From Leucobacter sp. (GTDB lineage: Bacteria; Actinomycetota; Actinomycetes; Actinomycetales; Microbacteriaceae): 5,487 bases of DNA. This document shows positions 1 to 5,487 of this stretch, piece after piece. The stretch covers positions 1-5,487 of the forward strand of contig JAGNOB010000154.1 in assembly GCA_017990305.1 (NCBI GenBank), given 5' to 3'. Position 1 is the first letter of the stretch; each line of letters starts with the position of its first letter. The notes beneath the pieces are model-generated. The model was not told where the DNA came from. It did not search any database and saw only the letters and a list, made by a program, of their open reading frames with translations. The translations under genes were made by a program, and so were the position numbers.

Positions 1-1347
1 ATCCTCGGACTGACGAAGATCGAGGTGCTCACGGGTGGACAGGGCGGCAAGGTCGAACTTGCCTACCTTGGGCACCGTGACGCGAAGGCTGTGCGCGAGC
101 GTATCCTGCAGCTCGCGACGGCCCGCCGTAACGGCGAGGACGTTTCGGCGATTGCTGAATCGTCGGGCGCAGGCGCAGCACCCTCGACCTCCTACGACGG
201 CTCAAGCTACGCCCAGCCAACTGACGTGCTCACTCAGCGCGCACAGGAGTTCGCTGACTTCGATGTTGATCCAGAAGCGGCCGCAGCGCAGGCGCTCATA
301 CGGGTGCCTGTGGGGCGCCTTTTCGGCTCGATTCTCCTCGGGTGGGAAGCCGTGACCGCGCTCGTACTGCTGCTCATCGCAATCTTCTGGGGCGTGGTGA
401 GCTCTGCGATCGGGGTGCTCACCGGGAGCTCCGGGTTCCTCGCGTCTGCCGGGATTTCGCTGCTCACCGTGTTCCCGATCTTTATCGTGAATATCGGCCT
501 GATGATCTCCCAGTTCAACAAGGGCTTCAACTTCACCCTCTCCCGCGGCCGCGAGTCCGTGCGTGTCGGGTCTGGACTCACCTCGACAGTGACCGACTCG
601 ATTCCGTTCGGGCGCATCCACGCCATCGAGGCGCGGCAGCCCCTGTTCTGGCGGCCCTTCGGCTGGTGGAAGGTACGCGTGACGCTCGCCGGGCACTCGG
701 TGTCTGAAGCGGGGCAGAGTGTCACGCAGAACGTCGTGCTGCCCGTCGGTCGGCAGGACGATGTCGTGCGCGTCATTGAGACGCTCGTGCCGGGTGTCGC
801 GACCGGAATCACCGAGGGCCTGACAGGCAAGGGCGACGGCTACGTTGGGGCCGGCCCGCGCGCTGCGTGGCTGCTGCTGTTCGGCAGGCGGCGTGCTGGC
901 GTGCGGATCGACGTACCAGCCGCCGCGCCGATCGCGGCGCACAGTGCTGCTGCCGGATTCCCCGATGCCGTCGCGCCCGGTGGTGCACCGGTCTGGCCTG
1001 GGCAGGAGCCTGCTCCCGTGCAGCCGAAACTCACGGATGCGACCTTGCGCATCCGCCGCGGCGCGCTCACCCGTTCGCTGTCGATCATGCCAATCGTGCG
1101 CGCTCAGTCTGTACAGCTCAGCCGTCCGCTCATGCACTTCATGCTGCGGCTCGGCTCCCTGCAGGCACACACGGTGCTTGGGCCTGTGCGCATGTCCGTC
1201 CGTGGGCTCGCTCTCGCCGACGCGCAGCGCGTATTTGAGGAGCTCACCGACACGATGCTCGCCGTGCAGCGCGCAGAATCTGAGCACCACCCGGTCACGC
1301 GGCGAGCGGATCACGGTGGTGATCGCGATGAGCACCCCGCAGGCTAG
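1..1347 (+). CDS. PH domain-containing membrane protein (YdbT-like), 3' part
   Basis: The reading frame is open from the first base, so the gene begins upstream of the window; the GTG at 25 is internal. The visible 448 residues read as a YdbT-type protein built from bacterial PH (bPH_2) domains. The tail of one PH domain lies at residues 1-40 and ends in the usual amphipathic helix (AVRERILQLA). A polar linker follows at about 41-100, two membrane helices at about 110-140 and 148-172, a second PH domain at about 175-265, an Ala/Pro/Gly-rich linker at about 280-343, and a third PH-like module at about 345-420. PH domains of this type are thought to act at the membrane face; in Bacillus the YdbS/YdbT pair has been linked to envelope-stress and bacteriocin resistance, but the biochemical role is unknown. 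The last 7 codons overlap the next gene. The family call is firm; the function is not. Confidence 0.85.
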   Translation: MLGLTKIEVLTGGQGGKVELAYLGHRDAKAVRERILQLATARRNGEDVSAIAESSGAGAAPSTSYDGSSYAQPTDVLTQRAQEFADFDVDPEAAAAQALIRVPVGRLFGSILLGWEAVTALVLLLIAIFWGVVSSAIGVLTGSSGFLASAGISLLTVFPIFIVNIGLMISQFNKGFNFTLSRGRESVRVGSGLTSTVTDSIPFGRIHAIEARQPLFWRPFGWWKVRVTLAGHSVSEAGQSVTQNVVLPVGRQDDVVRVIETLVPGVATGITEGLTGKGDGYVGAGPRAAWLLLFGRRRAGVRIDVPAAAPIAAHSAAAGFPDAVAPGGAPVWPGQEPAPVQPKLTDATLRIRRGALTRSLSIMPIVRAQSVQLSRPLMHFMLRLGSLQAHTVLGPVRMSVRGLALADAQRVFEELTDTMLAVQRAESEHHPVTRRADHGGDRDEHPAG

Positions 1348-2029
1348 CCGTCTCGGGATCGGGATCATCGGAGCAGGCCGCGTTGGCCCTGTCCTCGGGC
1401 GCGCGCTAGCGGGTGCCGGGCACGCGATCACCGGCATCAGCGCCGTGAGTGATGAGAGTCGAGAACGCGCCGAAGCGATGCTTCCGGGTGTCCCGGTGCT
1501 TGAGGTGCAGGAGATCGTGCGTCGGTCCGAGCTTGTGCTGCTCGCGATCCCGGGGCCCGAGATCCCCGGCCTCGTCTCGGGTCTCGCGAAACTGGGAGCG
1601 TGGCAGCCGGGACAGCTCGTGATCCACACGGCGCCCGAGCACGGTACCTCGGTGTTCGCCGAGGCGCCGGGTGTGATCCCGATTGCGCTCCATCCGAGCA
1701 TGGTGTTCACCGGGACGAGCCTCGACCTGTCGCGGCTGAGTGGCGCGACGGTCGCGGTGACCGCTCCGGCGGTGGTGCAGCCGATCGGCCAGGCGCTCGT
1801 TGTCGAGATGGGTGCCGAGCCCGTGATTGTTGCTGAGCACGACCGCGGGGCCTATGCCGAAGCGGTGACAGTTGCAGCGGCCGCTGCACGGCTCGCAACG
1901 GCGGATGCGATCCGCACACTGCAGGAACTCGGTATTGCCCGTGCAGACCGTATCGTCGGCGGGGCCGTCCAGGCGGCCATTGACGAGGAGGTTGGGCGCC
2001 ACTCGGCGGACCCGGACCTCGGGGCCTAG
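1328..2029 (+). CDS. Rossmann-like and DUF2520 domain protein
   Basis: This 233-residue protein has an N-terminal NAD(P)-binding Rossmann fold with the glycine motif GAGRVG at residues 15-20. After it come LLAIPGPEI (71-79), VIHTAPEHG (98-106) and LHPSMVFTG (121-129), which match the conserved blocks of the Rossmann-like (PF10727) plus DUF2520 family. The C-terminal helical DUF2520 part starts near residue 170. The family resembles ketopantoate and F420-type reductases in fold, and its usual place next to panC suggests a redox role around pantothenate synthesis, but no reaction is established. ATG 1328 was chosen because the Rossmann core starts eight residues later; in-frame GTG codons at 1316 and 1319 are alternatives, and only a weak purine-rich RBS (GGTGGTGA, 1315-1322) precedes the ATG. 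The 20-nt overlap with the PH gene indicates translational coupling. It is shorter than the 280-300 residues of many homologues, and the Tyr-His pair that many carry in the DUF2520 part reads AYAEA here; both may be normal for this lineage. Confidence 0.85.
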   Translation: MSTPQASRLGIGIIGAGRVGPVLGRALAGAGHAITGISAVSDESRERAEAMLPGVPVLEVQEIVRRSELVLLAIPGPEIPGLVSGLAKLGAWQPGQLVIHTAPEHGTSVFAEAPGVIPIALHPSMVFTGTSLDLSRLSGATVAVTAPAVVQPIGQALVVEMGAEPVIVAEHDRGAYAEAVTVAAAAARLATADAIRTLQELGIARADRIVGGAVQAAIDEEVGRHSADPDLGA

Positions 2030-2053
2030 CGGCCGCTCCCTGTTGCAGATGAG

Positions 2054-2085
2054 TGCGCTGGGCTGCGGCACAGCAGCTTGGCGCA
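2054..2085 (+). terminator. Hairpin after DUF2520 gene, probable terminator
   Basis: Bases 2054-2066 pair with 2073-2085 around a 6-nt loop, giving a 13-bp stem with ten Watson-Crick pairs and three consecutive G-U wobbles at its centre. It begins 24 nt after the DUF2520 stop and ends just before the stop of the convergent membrane-protein gene. In the opposite transcript the three wobbles become A-C mismatches, so the structure should favour stopping + strand transcription. There is no U-tract, as is common for actinobacterial terminators, so termination is an inference. Confidence 0.5.
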
Positions 2086-2086
2086 G

Positions 2087-2503
2087 CTACCCGTCTGCTG
2101 AAATGACTGACTCCGCTGGCGACCGGCGTGCGTAGCGGAAAGCTAAGAAAAGCCCGATCGCAAGCACCGTTATTCCCAACGGGATATGCACCGACATCGC
2201 AACGCTCAGGTGCCCGAGCGAGAACTGCCCGAGCTCGAGTACGAACAGGATGAGTGTCCAGTTCAATAGGTCACGCGGCCACCCTGCCTTGCCCTTCCAA
2301 ACGATCAGCGCCATCACGATCTGGATCAGCCCAACCGTGACGACCGTCATCGCGACCATGCGGTGCATCGTCTGTGGGTCGGGGCTCATCGCATCGAGCA
2401 TCGCGCCAGCGAGGAAGGGCTGAGCGGCAAGTAGCGCCGCGTGCAGGATGAGCACCCAGCGGGTGATCGTCGCGGCAACCGCACCTGGCTTAGTGGCTGT
2501 CAT
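2087..2503 (-). CDS. Four-helix membrane protein, DUF6220-like
   Basis: This 138-residue protein has four predicted membrane helices at about 14-37, 47-69, 79-97 and 102-123. Positive residues at R15, in the 70-77 loop (KGKAGWPR) and at the C-terminus (RYARR) place both ends in the cytoplasm. The pattern MHRMVAM at the start of helix 2 and VHIPLG in helix 4 recalls DUF6220 and other small four-helix proteins in which conserved histidines may bind haem or metal; this family call is from pattern memory and is tentative. M35, M39, M46, H47, M49, M52, H98, M103 and H106 all fall in or near the predicted outer loops. ATG 2503 was chosen over longer in-frame starts because it has an excellent RBS and leads directly into helix 1. 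It overlaps the 3' end of the oxidase gene by 14 nt, so the two form one operon and probably act together at the outer membrane face. No function is known. Confidence 0.8.
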   Translation of the reverse strand: MTATKPGAVAATITRWVLILHAALLAAQPFLAGAMLDAMSPDPQTMHRMVAMTVVTVGLIQIVMALIVWKGKAGWPRDLLNWTLILFVLELGQFSLGHLSVAMSVHIPLGITVLAIGLFLAFRYARRSPAESVISADG

Positions 2504-4064
2504 GTGATCCTCCGTCGCGGATTGCTGGGGTGTCGAGCGGGCCTGCGGTCTCGCCTGGCTGCACGACGACAAACTGCGCCATCATGCCCTGGTCCTCGTG
2601 CTGGAGGAGGTGGCAGTGGAACATGTATGGCAGGTGCGGGTCTGTCGACGTACCAAACTCGACGTCGACGATTACCGTGCGGCTCGGGGGCGCATAGACG
2701 GTGTCTTTCCAACCGCGCAGCTCGGCGGCCGGCTCGCGGCCACCGATCGAGAGCACACGAAACCGGGCGTTATGAATGTGCAGGTTGTGTGGCAGGAAGT
2801 GTTCGTTGGTGATGAACCAGCGTTCGCTGTCGCCAACGGTGACGACCTCGTCGATGCGCGCCATGTTCATGCGGCGGTGGTTGATCTTACTGTCCTGCAA
2901 AGTGACGGTGCGTCGGACGTCGGGCTCAGCGTCGACGGGGAACGGGGCGGCGAGAACCCCGCCCGCAGCAACCCAGTCGGCGAGCTCCGTGCTGCCGCTG
3001 TCACTGTTGCCCGTTTGGCGCGAGATTTCCAGGACGTCGAAGCTGCCGCGAGTGCCGCTTGCGCGTTCGGTCGTGCCGAGCAGGCCGAGCGAGTGAGCGG
3101 CGGATCGCAGCATGACGTCCTCGCCCGGCTCAAGCGAGACGATCACCTCGGCGCGCTCGCCGGGTGTGAGCGTGATGCCGTCGATCATGACAGGCTCGGG
3201 GAGGAGCCCCGAGTCGGTGCCTATGAGCTCGAGCGGACCGCTGTCGAGTTGTAACCGGTAACTGCGGGCGGTCGAACCGTTGAGGATTCGTAGCCGGGTC
3301 TGTGTGCGCGTTGCGCTGAACCTCGGAGCGACAGTGCCGTTCACCAGGATGGTGTCTCCGAGCATGCCTGCCGCCGAGCGGTGCTCCTCAGCGAAGGATC
3401 CGTCTGCCGCGAAGCTCCGATCGCTGAGGACCAGCGGGATGTCGTCGATTCCGTAGTCGCGCGGAAGCGGTGAGCCGTGGGCGGGCTCCGCATCATCGAT
3501 GAGGAAGAGACCCGCGAGTCCGCGGTACACGTGGGCCTCAGTGGTGCCGTGGTTGTGCGGGTGATACCAGAGCGTCGCTGCCGGCTGCTCGACCGTCCAC
3601 TCGGCTGTCCACGTCTTACCAGGGTGGATCGGCTGGTGCGGGCCGCCGTCGGCAAGCGCGGGGAGTTTCATCCCGTGCCAGTGGGTTGTGGTGACCTCGT
3701 CGAGGTCGTTGCGCACATGTACCCTGACGGCTTCGCCCTCCGAAGCGCGCAGCGTCGGACCTCCGAAGTTCCCGTTGTACCCCCAGGTCGGCGTACTCTT
3801 GCCAGGCAGAAACGAGCTCGTGCCTGCCTGTGCGGCGAGCGTGAACTCTCTGACACCGTCGCTCCCGACTACACCCGTGTCAAGAGGCGGGATCGCGAGC
3901 GGGGCGCGGCCCGCCGTTGCGGAGTCACCAGTCGTCGAACCGGGGGAGAGGAGCGGCCGCTGCCCGAGCCGCCAGCCGCCGAGGGCGACGATTGAGGTGG
4001 TAATGGCCGCAGCCGCCGCACCGGCAAGCACACCTCTGCGGGTGATCCGCGATGACGCAGGCAT
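2490..4064 (-). CDS. Tat-exported multicopper oxidase, CueO-like
   Basis: This 524-residue three-domain multicopper oxidase would oxidise a substrate (Cu(I), a phenol or another metal) and reduce O2 to water outside the membrane. All ligand motifs are present: HWH at 128-130, WYHPHNHG at 166-173, HNLHIH at 426-431, and HCHLLQH at 483-489 with M494 as the likely axial type 1 ligand. C484, the type 1 ligand, is the only cysteine in the protein. The N-terminus is a Tat signal (RITRRGVLAG at 6-15, then an Ala-rich core); there is no lipobox and no clear AxA site, so it might remain anchored. Blocks such as QPAATLWYHPHNHG and GWKDTV place it near CueO/bilirubin-oxidase-type enzymes, but the Met-rich segment that CueO carries before its last domain is missing; the equivalent region (about 345-400) has only M399. 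The tail ends HDSH. The start has an AAGGAG RBS. It is the first gene of the operon with the four-helix protein. The family is certain; the substrate is unknown. Confidence 0.95.
   Translation of the reverse strand: MPASSRITRRGVLAGAAAAAITTSIVALGGWRLGQRPLLSPGSTTGDSATAGRAPLAIPPLDTGVVGSDGVREFTLAAQAGTSSFLPGKSTPTWGYNGNFGGPTLRASEGEAVRVHVRNDLDEVTTTHWHGMKLPALADGGPHQPIHPGKTWTAEWTVEQPAATLWYHPHNHGTTEAHVYRGLAGLFLIDDAEPAHGSPLPRDYGIDDIPLVLSDRSFAADGSFAEEHRSAAGMLGDTILVNGTVAPRFSATRTQTRLRILNGSTARSYRLQLDSGPLELIGTDSGLLPEPVMIDGITLTPGERAEVIVSLEPGEDVMLRSAAHSLGLLGTTERASGTRGSFDVLEISRQTGNSDSGSTELADWVAAGGVLAAPFPVDAEPDVRRTVTLQDSKINHRRMNMARIDEVVTVGDSERWFITNEHFLPHNLHIHNARFRVLSIGGREPAAELRGWKDTVYAPPSRTVIVDVEFGTSTDPHLPYMFHCHLLQHEDQGMMAQFVVVQPGETAGPLDTPAIRDGGSHDSH
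2509..2513 (-). promoter_or_regulatory. Shine-Dalgarno of four-helix membrane protein
   Basis: On the - strand GGAGG lies 5 nt before ATG 2503, inside the coding sequence of the oxidase's C-terminal residues. It is the strongest argument for this start and for translation coupled to the upstream gene. Confidence 0.75.
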
Positions 4065-4068
4065 GAAT

Positions 4069-4074
4069 CTCCTT
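4069..4074 (-). promoter_or_regulatory. Shine-Dalgarno of multicopper oxidase
   Basis: AAGGAG on the - strand lies 4 nt before ATG 4064 and supports the start that gives a complete Tat signal peptide. Confidence 0.7.
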
Positions 4075-4111
4075 GAGCTGAACTGCGCCAGGTGCTGAGC
4101 GCGACGCTTCT

Positions 4112-4117
4112 AGTATC
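4112..4117 (-). promoter_or_regulatory. Possible -10 box of oxidase operon
   Basis: GATACT on the - strand matches four of six bases of TATAAT and would give a leader of about 40 nt before ATG 4064. No good -35 is seen at 16-19 nt upstream; that position is covered instead by the inverted repeat at 4132-4144. This is a weak prediction, and the promoter may depend on an activator. Confidence 0.3.
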
Positions 4118-4131
4118 TCCCAGCCGCCTGA

Positions 4132-4144
4132 ACTCCCGAGGAGT
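4132..4144. repeat. Small inverted repeat between divergent promoters
   Basis: ACTCC-CGA-GGAGT is a perfect 5-bp inverted repeat with a 3-nt spacer. It lies in the region shared by the divergent oxidase and lysS promoters and overlaps the expected -35 position of the former. It could be a regulator-binding site, but arms this short also occur by chance in GC-rich DNA. It does not match the CueR or CsoR operator patterns I know. Confidence 0.3.
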
Positions 4145-4181
4145 GCCAGGCGCCGATGTGAGAACAGTGCGGGGGCTCGCG

Positions 4182-4187
4182 TAGGAT
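4182..4187 (+). promoter_or_regulatory. Possible -10 box of lysS
   Basis: TAGGAT fits the TAnnnT pattern of actinobacterial housekeeping promoters and would give a leader of about 30 nt. The sequence 17 nt upstream (TGAGAA) is only a poor -35. No T-box or other leader structure is visible in the short leader. Confidence 0.45.
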
Positions 4188-4208
4188 GGATCTCTACGCC
4201 TACACAAC

Positions 4209-4213
4209 GGAGG
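4209..4213 (+). promoter_or_regulatory. Shine-Dalgarno of lysS
   Basis: GGAGG lies 10 nt before ATG 4224. The spacing is slightly long, but no better start is nearby, so it fixes the N-terminus of LysS. Confidence 0.65.
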
Positions 4214-4223
4214 AACCCGCCAC

Positions 4224-5487
4224 ATGAGCGAGCAGACTGCGCCGAATCCCGCCCCTGAAGAGATTCAGAGCGAAGAGGAAATCTTCGAGCAGAAGCGCAT
4301 CCGCCTCGAGAAGCGGGAGCGGCTGAACGCCGCGGGTGGTCTCGCTGGCGGCGCGTACCCGGTCGCGGTGCCGGTGACGACAACTATTCCCGCGGTGCGG
4401 GCACAGTGGGGGCATCTCGAGGAGACTCCCGATTCGACCTCGGGTGAGACCGTTGGTATTGCCGGCCGCGTCGTCTTCCAGCGCAACACGGGCAAGCTGT
4501 GCTTCGCTTCGATCCAGGCAGGCGATGGCACCCGGATCCAGGCGATGCTGTCGCTCGCTGAGGTGGGCGAAGAGTCGCTCGCCGAGTACAAGGAGCTCAC
4601 CGATCTTGGTGATCACCTGTTCGTGAGCGGCGAGGTCATTTCGAGCCGCCGCGGCGAGCTCTCGATCATGGTCAAGGAGTGGCAGGTCGCCGCGAAGGCG
4701 ATCGCCCCGCTCCCGAACCTGCACACCGAGCTCAACGAGGAGACGCGGGTACGCCAGCGCTACCTCGACCTGATTTCCCGCGAGCAGGCACGAATCAATG
4801 TCCTGACCCGCGCCCGCACGATGGCGAGCCTGCGAGAGACCTTCGCAAAGCACAGCTTCATGGAGGTGGAGACCCCCATGCTGCAGACGATGCACGGCGG
4901 GGCCTCGGCTCGCCCGTTCGTGACCCATTCGAACGCGTTTGACATGGAGCTCTACCTCCGTATCGCGCCTGAACTCTTCCTCAAGCGCGCGGCTGTCGGA
5001 GGCCTTGAGCGCGTGTTCGAGATCAACCGCAACTTCCGTAACGAGGGTGCTGACTCGACGCACAGCCCCGAGTTCGCGATGCTCGAGTCGTACCAGGCGT
5101 ACACCGACTACAACGGCATCGCCGACCTCACGCAGGAGCTCGTGCAGAACGCGGCACTCGCCGTGAACGTGGGCACCGAGCGCGAGGGCACCCACACCGT
5201 GAAGTGGGCTGACGGCACCCTGTTCGATCTCGGTGGTGAGTGGGCCCGCATTTCGATGTACGACTCGCTCTCCGAGGCCGCTGGCAAGCAGATTACCCCT
5301 GAGACGAGCGTTGCCGATCTCCAGGCGATCGCTGACGCCGAGGGCGTCGAGGTGCCGCTTGCGAACCACGGCAAGCTCGTCGAGGAGCTGTGGGAGCACT
5401 TCGTCATCGACTCGCTCACGGGGCCGACCTTCGTGATGGACTTCCCGGTCGAGACGAGCCCGCTCACGCGGCACCACCGCTCGATTC
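4224..5487 (+). CDS. lysS: Lysyl-tRNA synthetase (class II), 5' part
   Basis: The frame runs from ATG 4224 off the right edge, giving 421 of about 500 residues. The enzyme charges tRNA-Lys with lysine in the cytoplasm. An acidic then basic N-terminal helix (about 12-37) precedes the anticodon-binding OB-fold (about 76-158, from VGIAGRVVFQR). RQRYLDLI at 177-184 marks the start of the catalytic domain. Motif 1 includes FMEVETPML (212-220). Motif 2 spans about 262-290 with FEINRNFRNEG and the typical STHSPEF. RIAPELFLKR at 246-255 and ETSPLTRHHR at 410-419 are further LysRS hallmarks. Motif 3 and the C-terminus lie beyond the window. The gene is divergent from the oxidase operon and probably has its own promoter. 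Nothing in the visible part looks damaged or unusual. Confidence 0.97.
   Translation, partial: MSEQTAPNPAPEEIQSEEEIFEQKRIRLEKRERLNAAGGLAGGAYPVAVPVTTTIPAVRAQWGHLEETPDSTSGETVGIAGRVVFQRNTGKLCFASIQAGDGTRIQAMLSLAEVGEESLAEYKELTDLGDHLFVSGEVISSRRGELSIMVKEWQVAAKAIAPLPNLHTELNEETRVRQRYLDLISREQARINVLTRARTMASLRETFAKHSFMEVETPMLQTMHGGASARPFVTHSNAFDMELYLRIAPELFLKRAAVGGLERVFEINRNFRNEGADSTHSPEFAMLESYQAYTDYNGIADLTQELVQNAALAVNVGTEREGTHTVKWADGTLFDLGGEWARISMYDSLSEAAGKQITPETSVADLQAIADAEGVEVPLANHGKLVEELWEHFVIDSLTGPTFVMDFPVETSPLTRHHRSI

Noticed and set aside
202..1710. Long open frame of 502 codons on the - strand
   Set aside because: It is antisense to the PH and DUF2520 genes, with Arg/Pro/His-rich low-quality composition typical of GC-rich shadow frames, and no recognisable domain.
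2029..2036. Palindrome GCGGCCGC
   Set aside because: A perfect 8-bp palindrome is expected by chance in GC-rich DNA, and nothing nearby gives it a role.
2504..2572. N-terminal extension of the four-helix membrane protein
   Set aside because: The extra residues are polar, overlap the oxidase coding region further, and lack the strong RBS found before ATG 2503.
2787..2801. HNLHIH in place of the classic HPxHxH copper motif
   Set aside because: All three histidines are kept, and as far as I recall similar Asn-containing variants occur in other bacterial multicopper oxidases, so no defect is inferred.
2598..3254. Open frame of 218 codons on the + strand within the oxidase gene
   Set aside because: It is opposite to a well-conserved multicopper oxidase and shows no domain or RBS of its own.
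3990..4064. Ala-rich repeat-like codons near the oxidase start
   Set aside because: They encode the hydrophobic core of the Tat signal peptide and are not a DNA repeat.
4200..5477. Open frame of 425 codons on the - strand
   Set aside because: It is the antisense shadow of lysS, whose protein matches a known family throughout.

Overview
This is a GC-rich chromosomal window, best read as coming from an actinobacterium of the Microbacteriaceae type (a Leucobacter-like genome would fit). That placement rests on base composition, codon use and gene order recalled from that family, not on any search. It contains five genes, two of them cut by the window edges. There are no RNA genes, CRISPR arrays, insertion sequences or phage genes. 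The longest non-coding stretch is about 160 bases.

Left part, + strand (1-2029): the 3' end of a membrane-anchored protein with bacterial PH (bPH_2/YdbT-type) domains overlaps by 20 nt a gene for a Rossmann-like/DUF2520 protein. This pair normally sits at the end of the folate-pantothenate-lysS neighbourhood of Actinobacteria. A 13-bp hairpin just past the second gene probably ends the + strand transcript.

Middle part, - strand (2087-4064): a two-gene operon of a Tat-exported, CueO-like multicopper oxidase followed by a small four-helix membrane protein. The second gene starts inside the last codons of the first (14-nt overlap) and has a near-perfect Shine-Dalgarno sequence. The oxidase keeps all four copper-ligand motifs but lacks the methionine-rich insertion of CueO. 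The membrane partner instead has a group of Met and His residues predicted to face the outside. A division of labour in copper or electron handling is a reasonable but untested idea.

Right part, + strand (4224-5487): the first 421 residues of class II lysyl-tRNA synthetase (lysS), divergent from the oxidase operon across a 159-bp region that must hold both promoters.

The most noteworthy point is the layout. In related genomes panC (pantothenate synthetase) is expected next to the DUF2520 gene and before lysS. Here panC is absent from that place, and the oxidase/membrane-protein pair occupies it in the opposite orientation.
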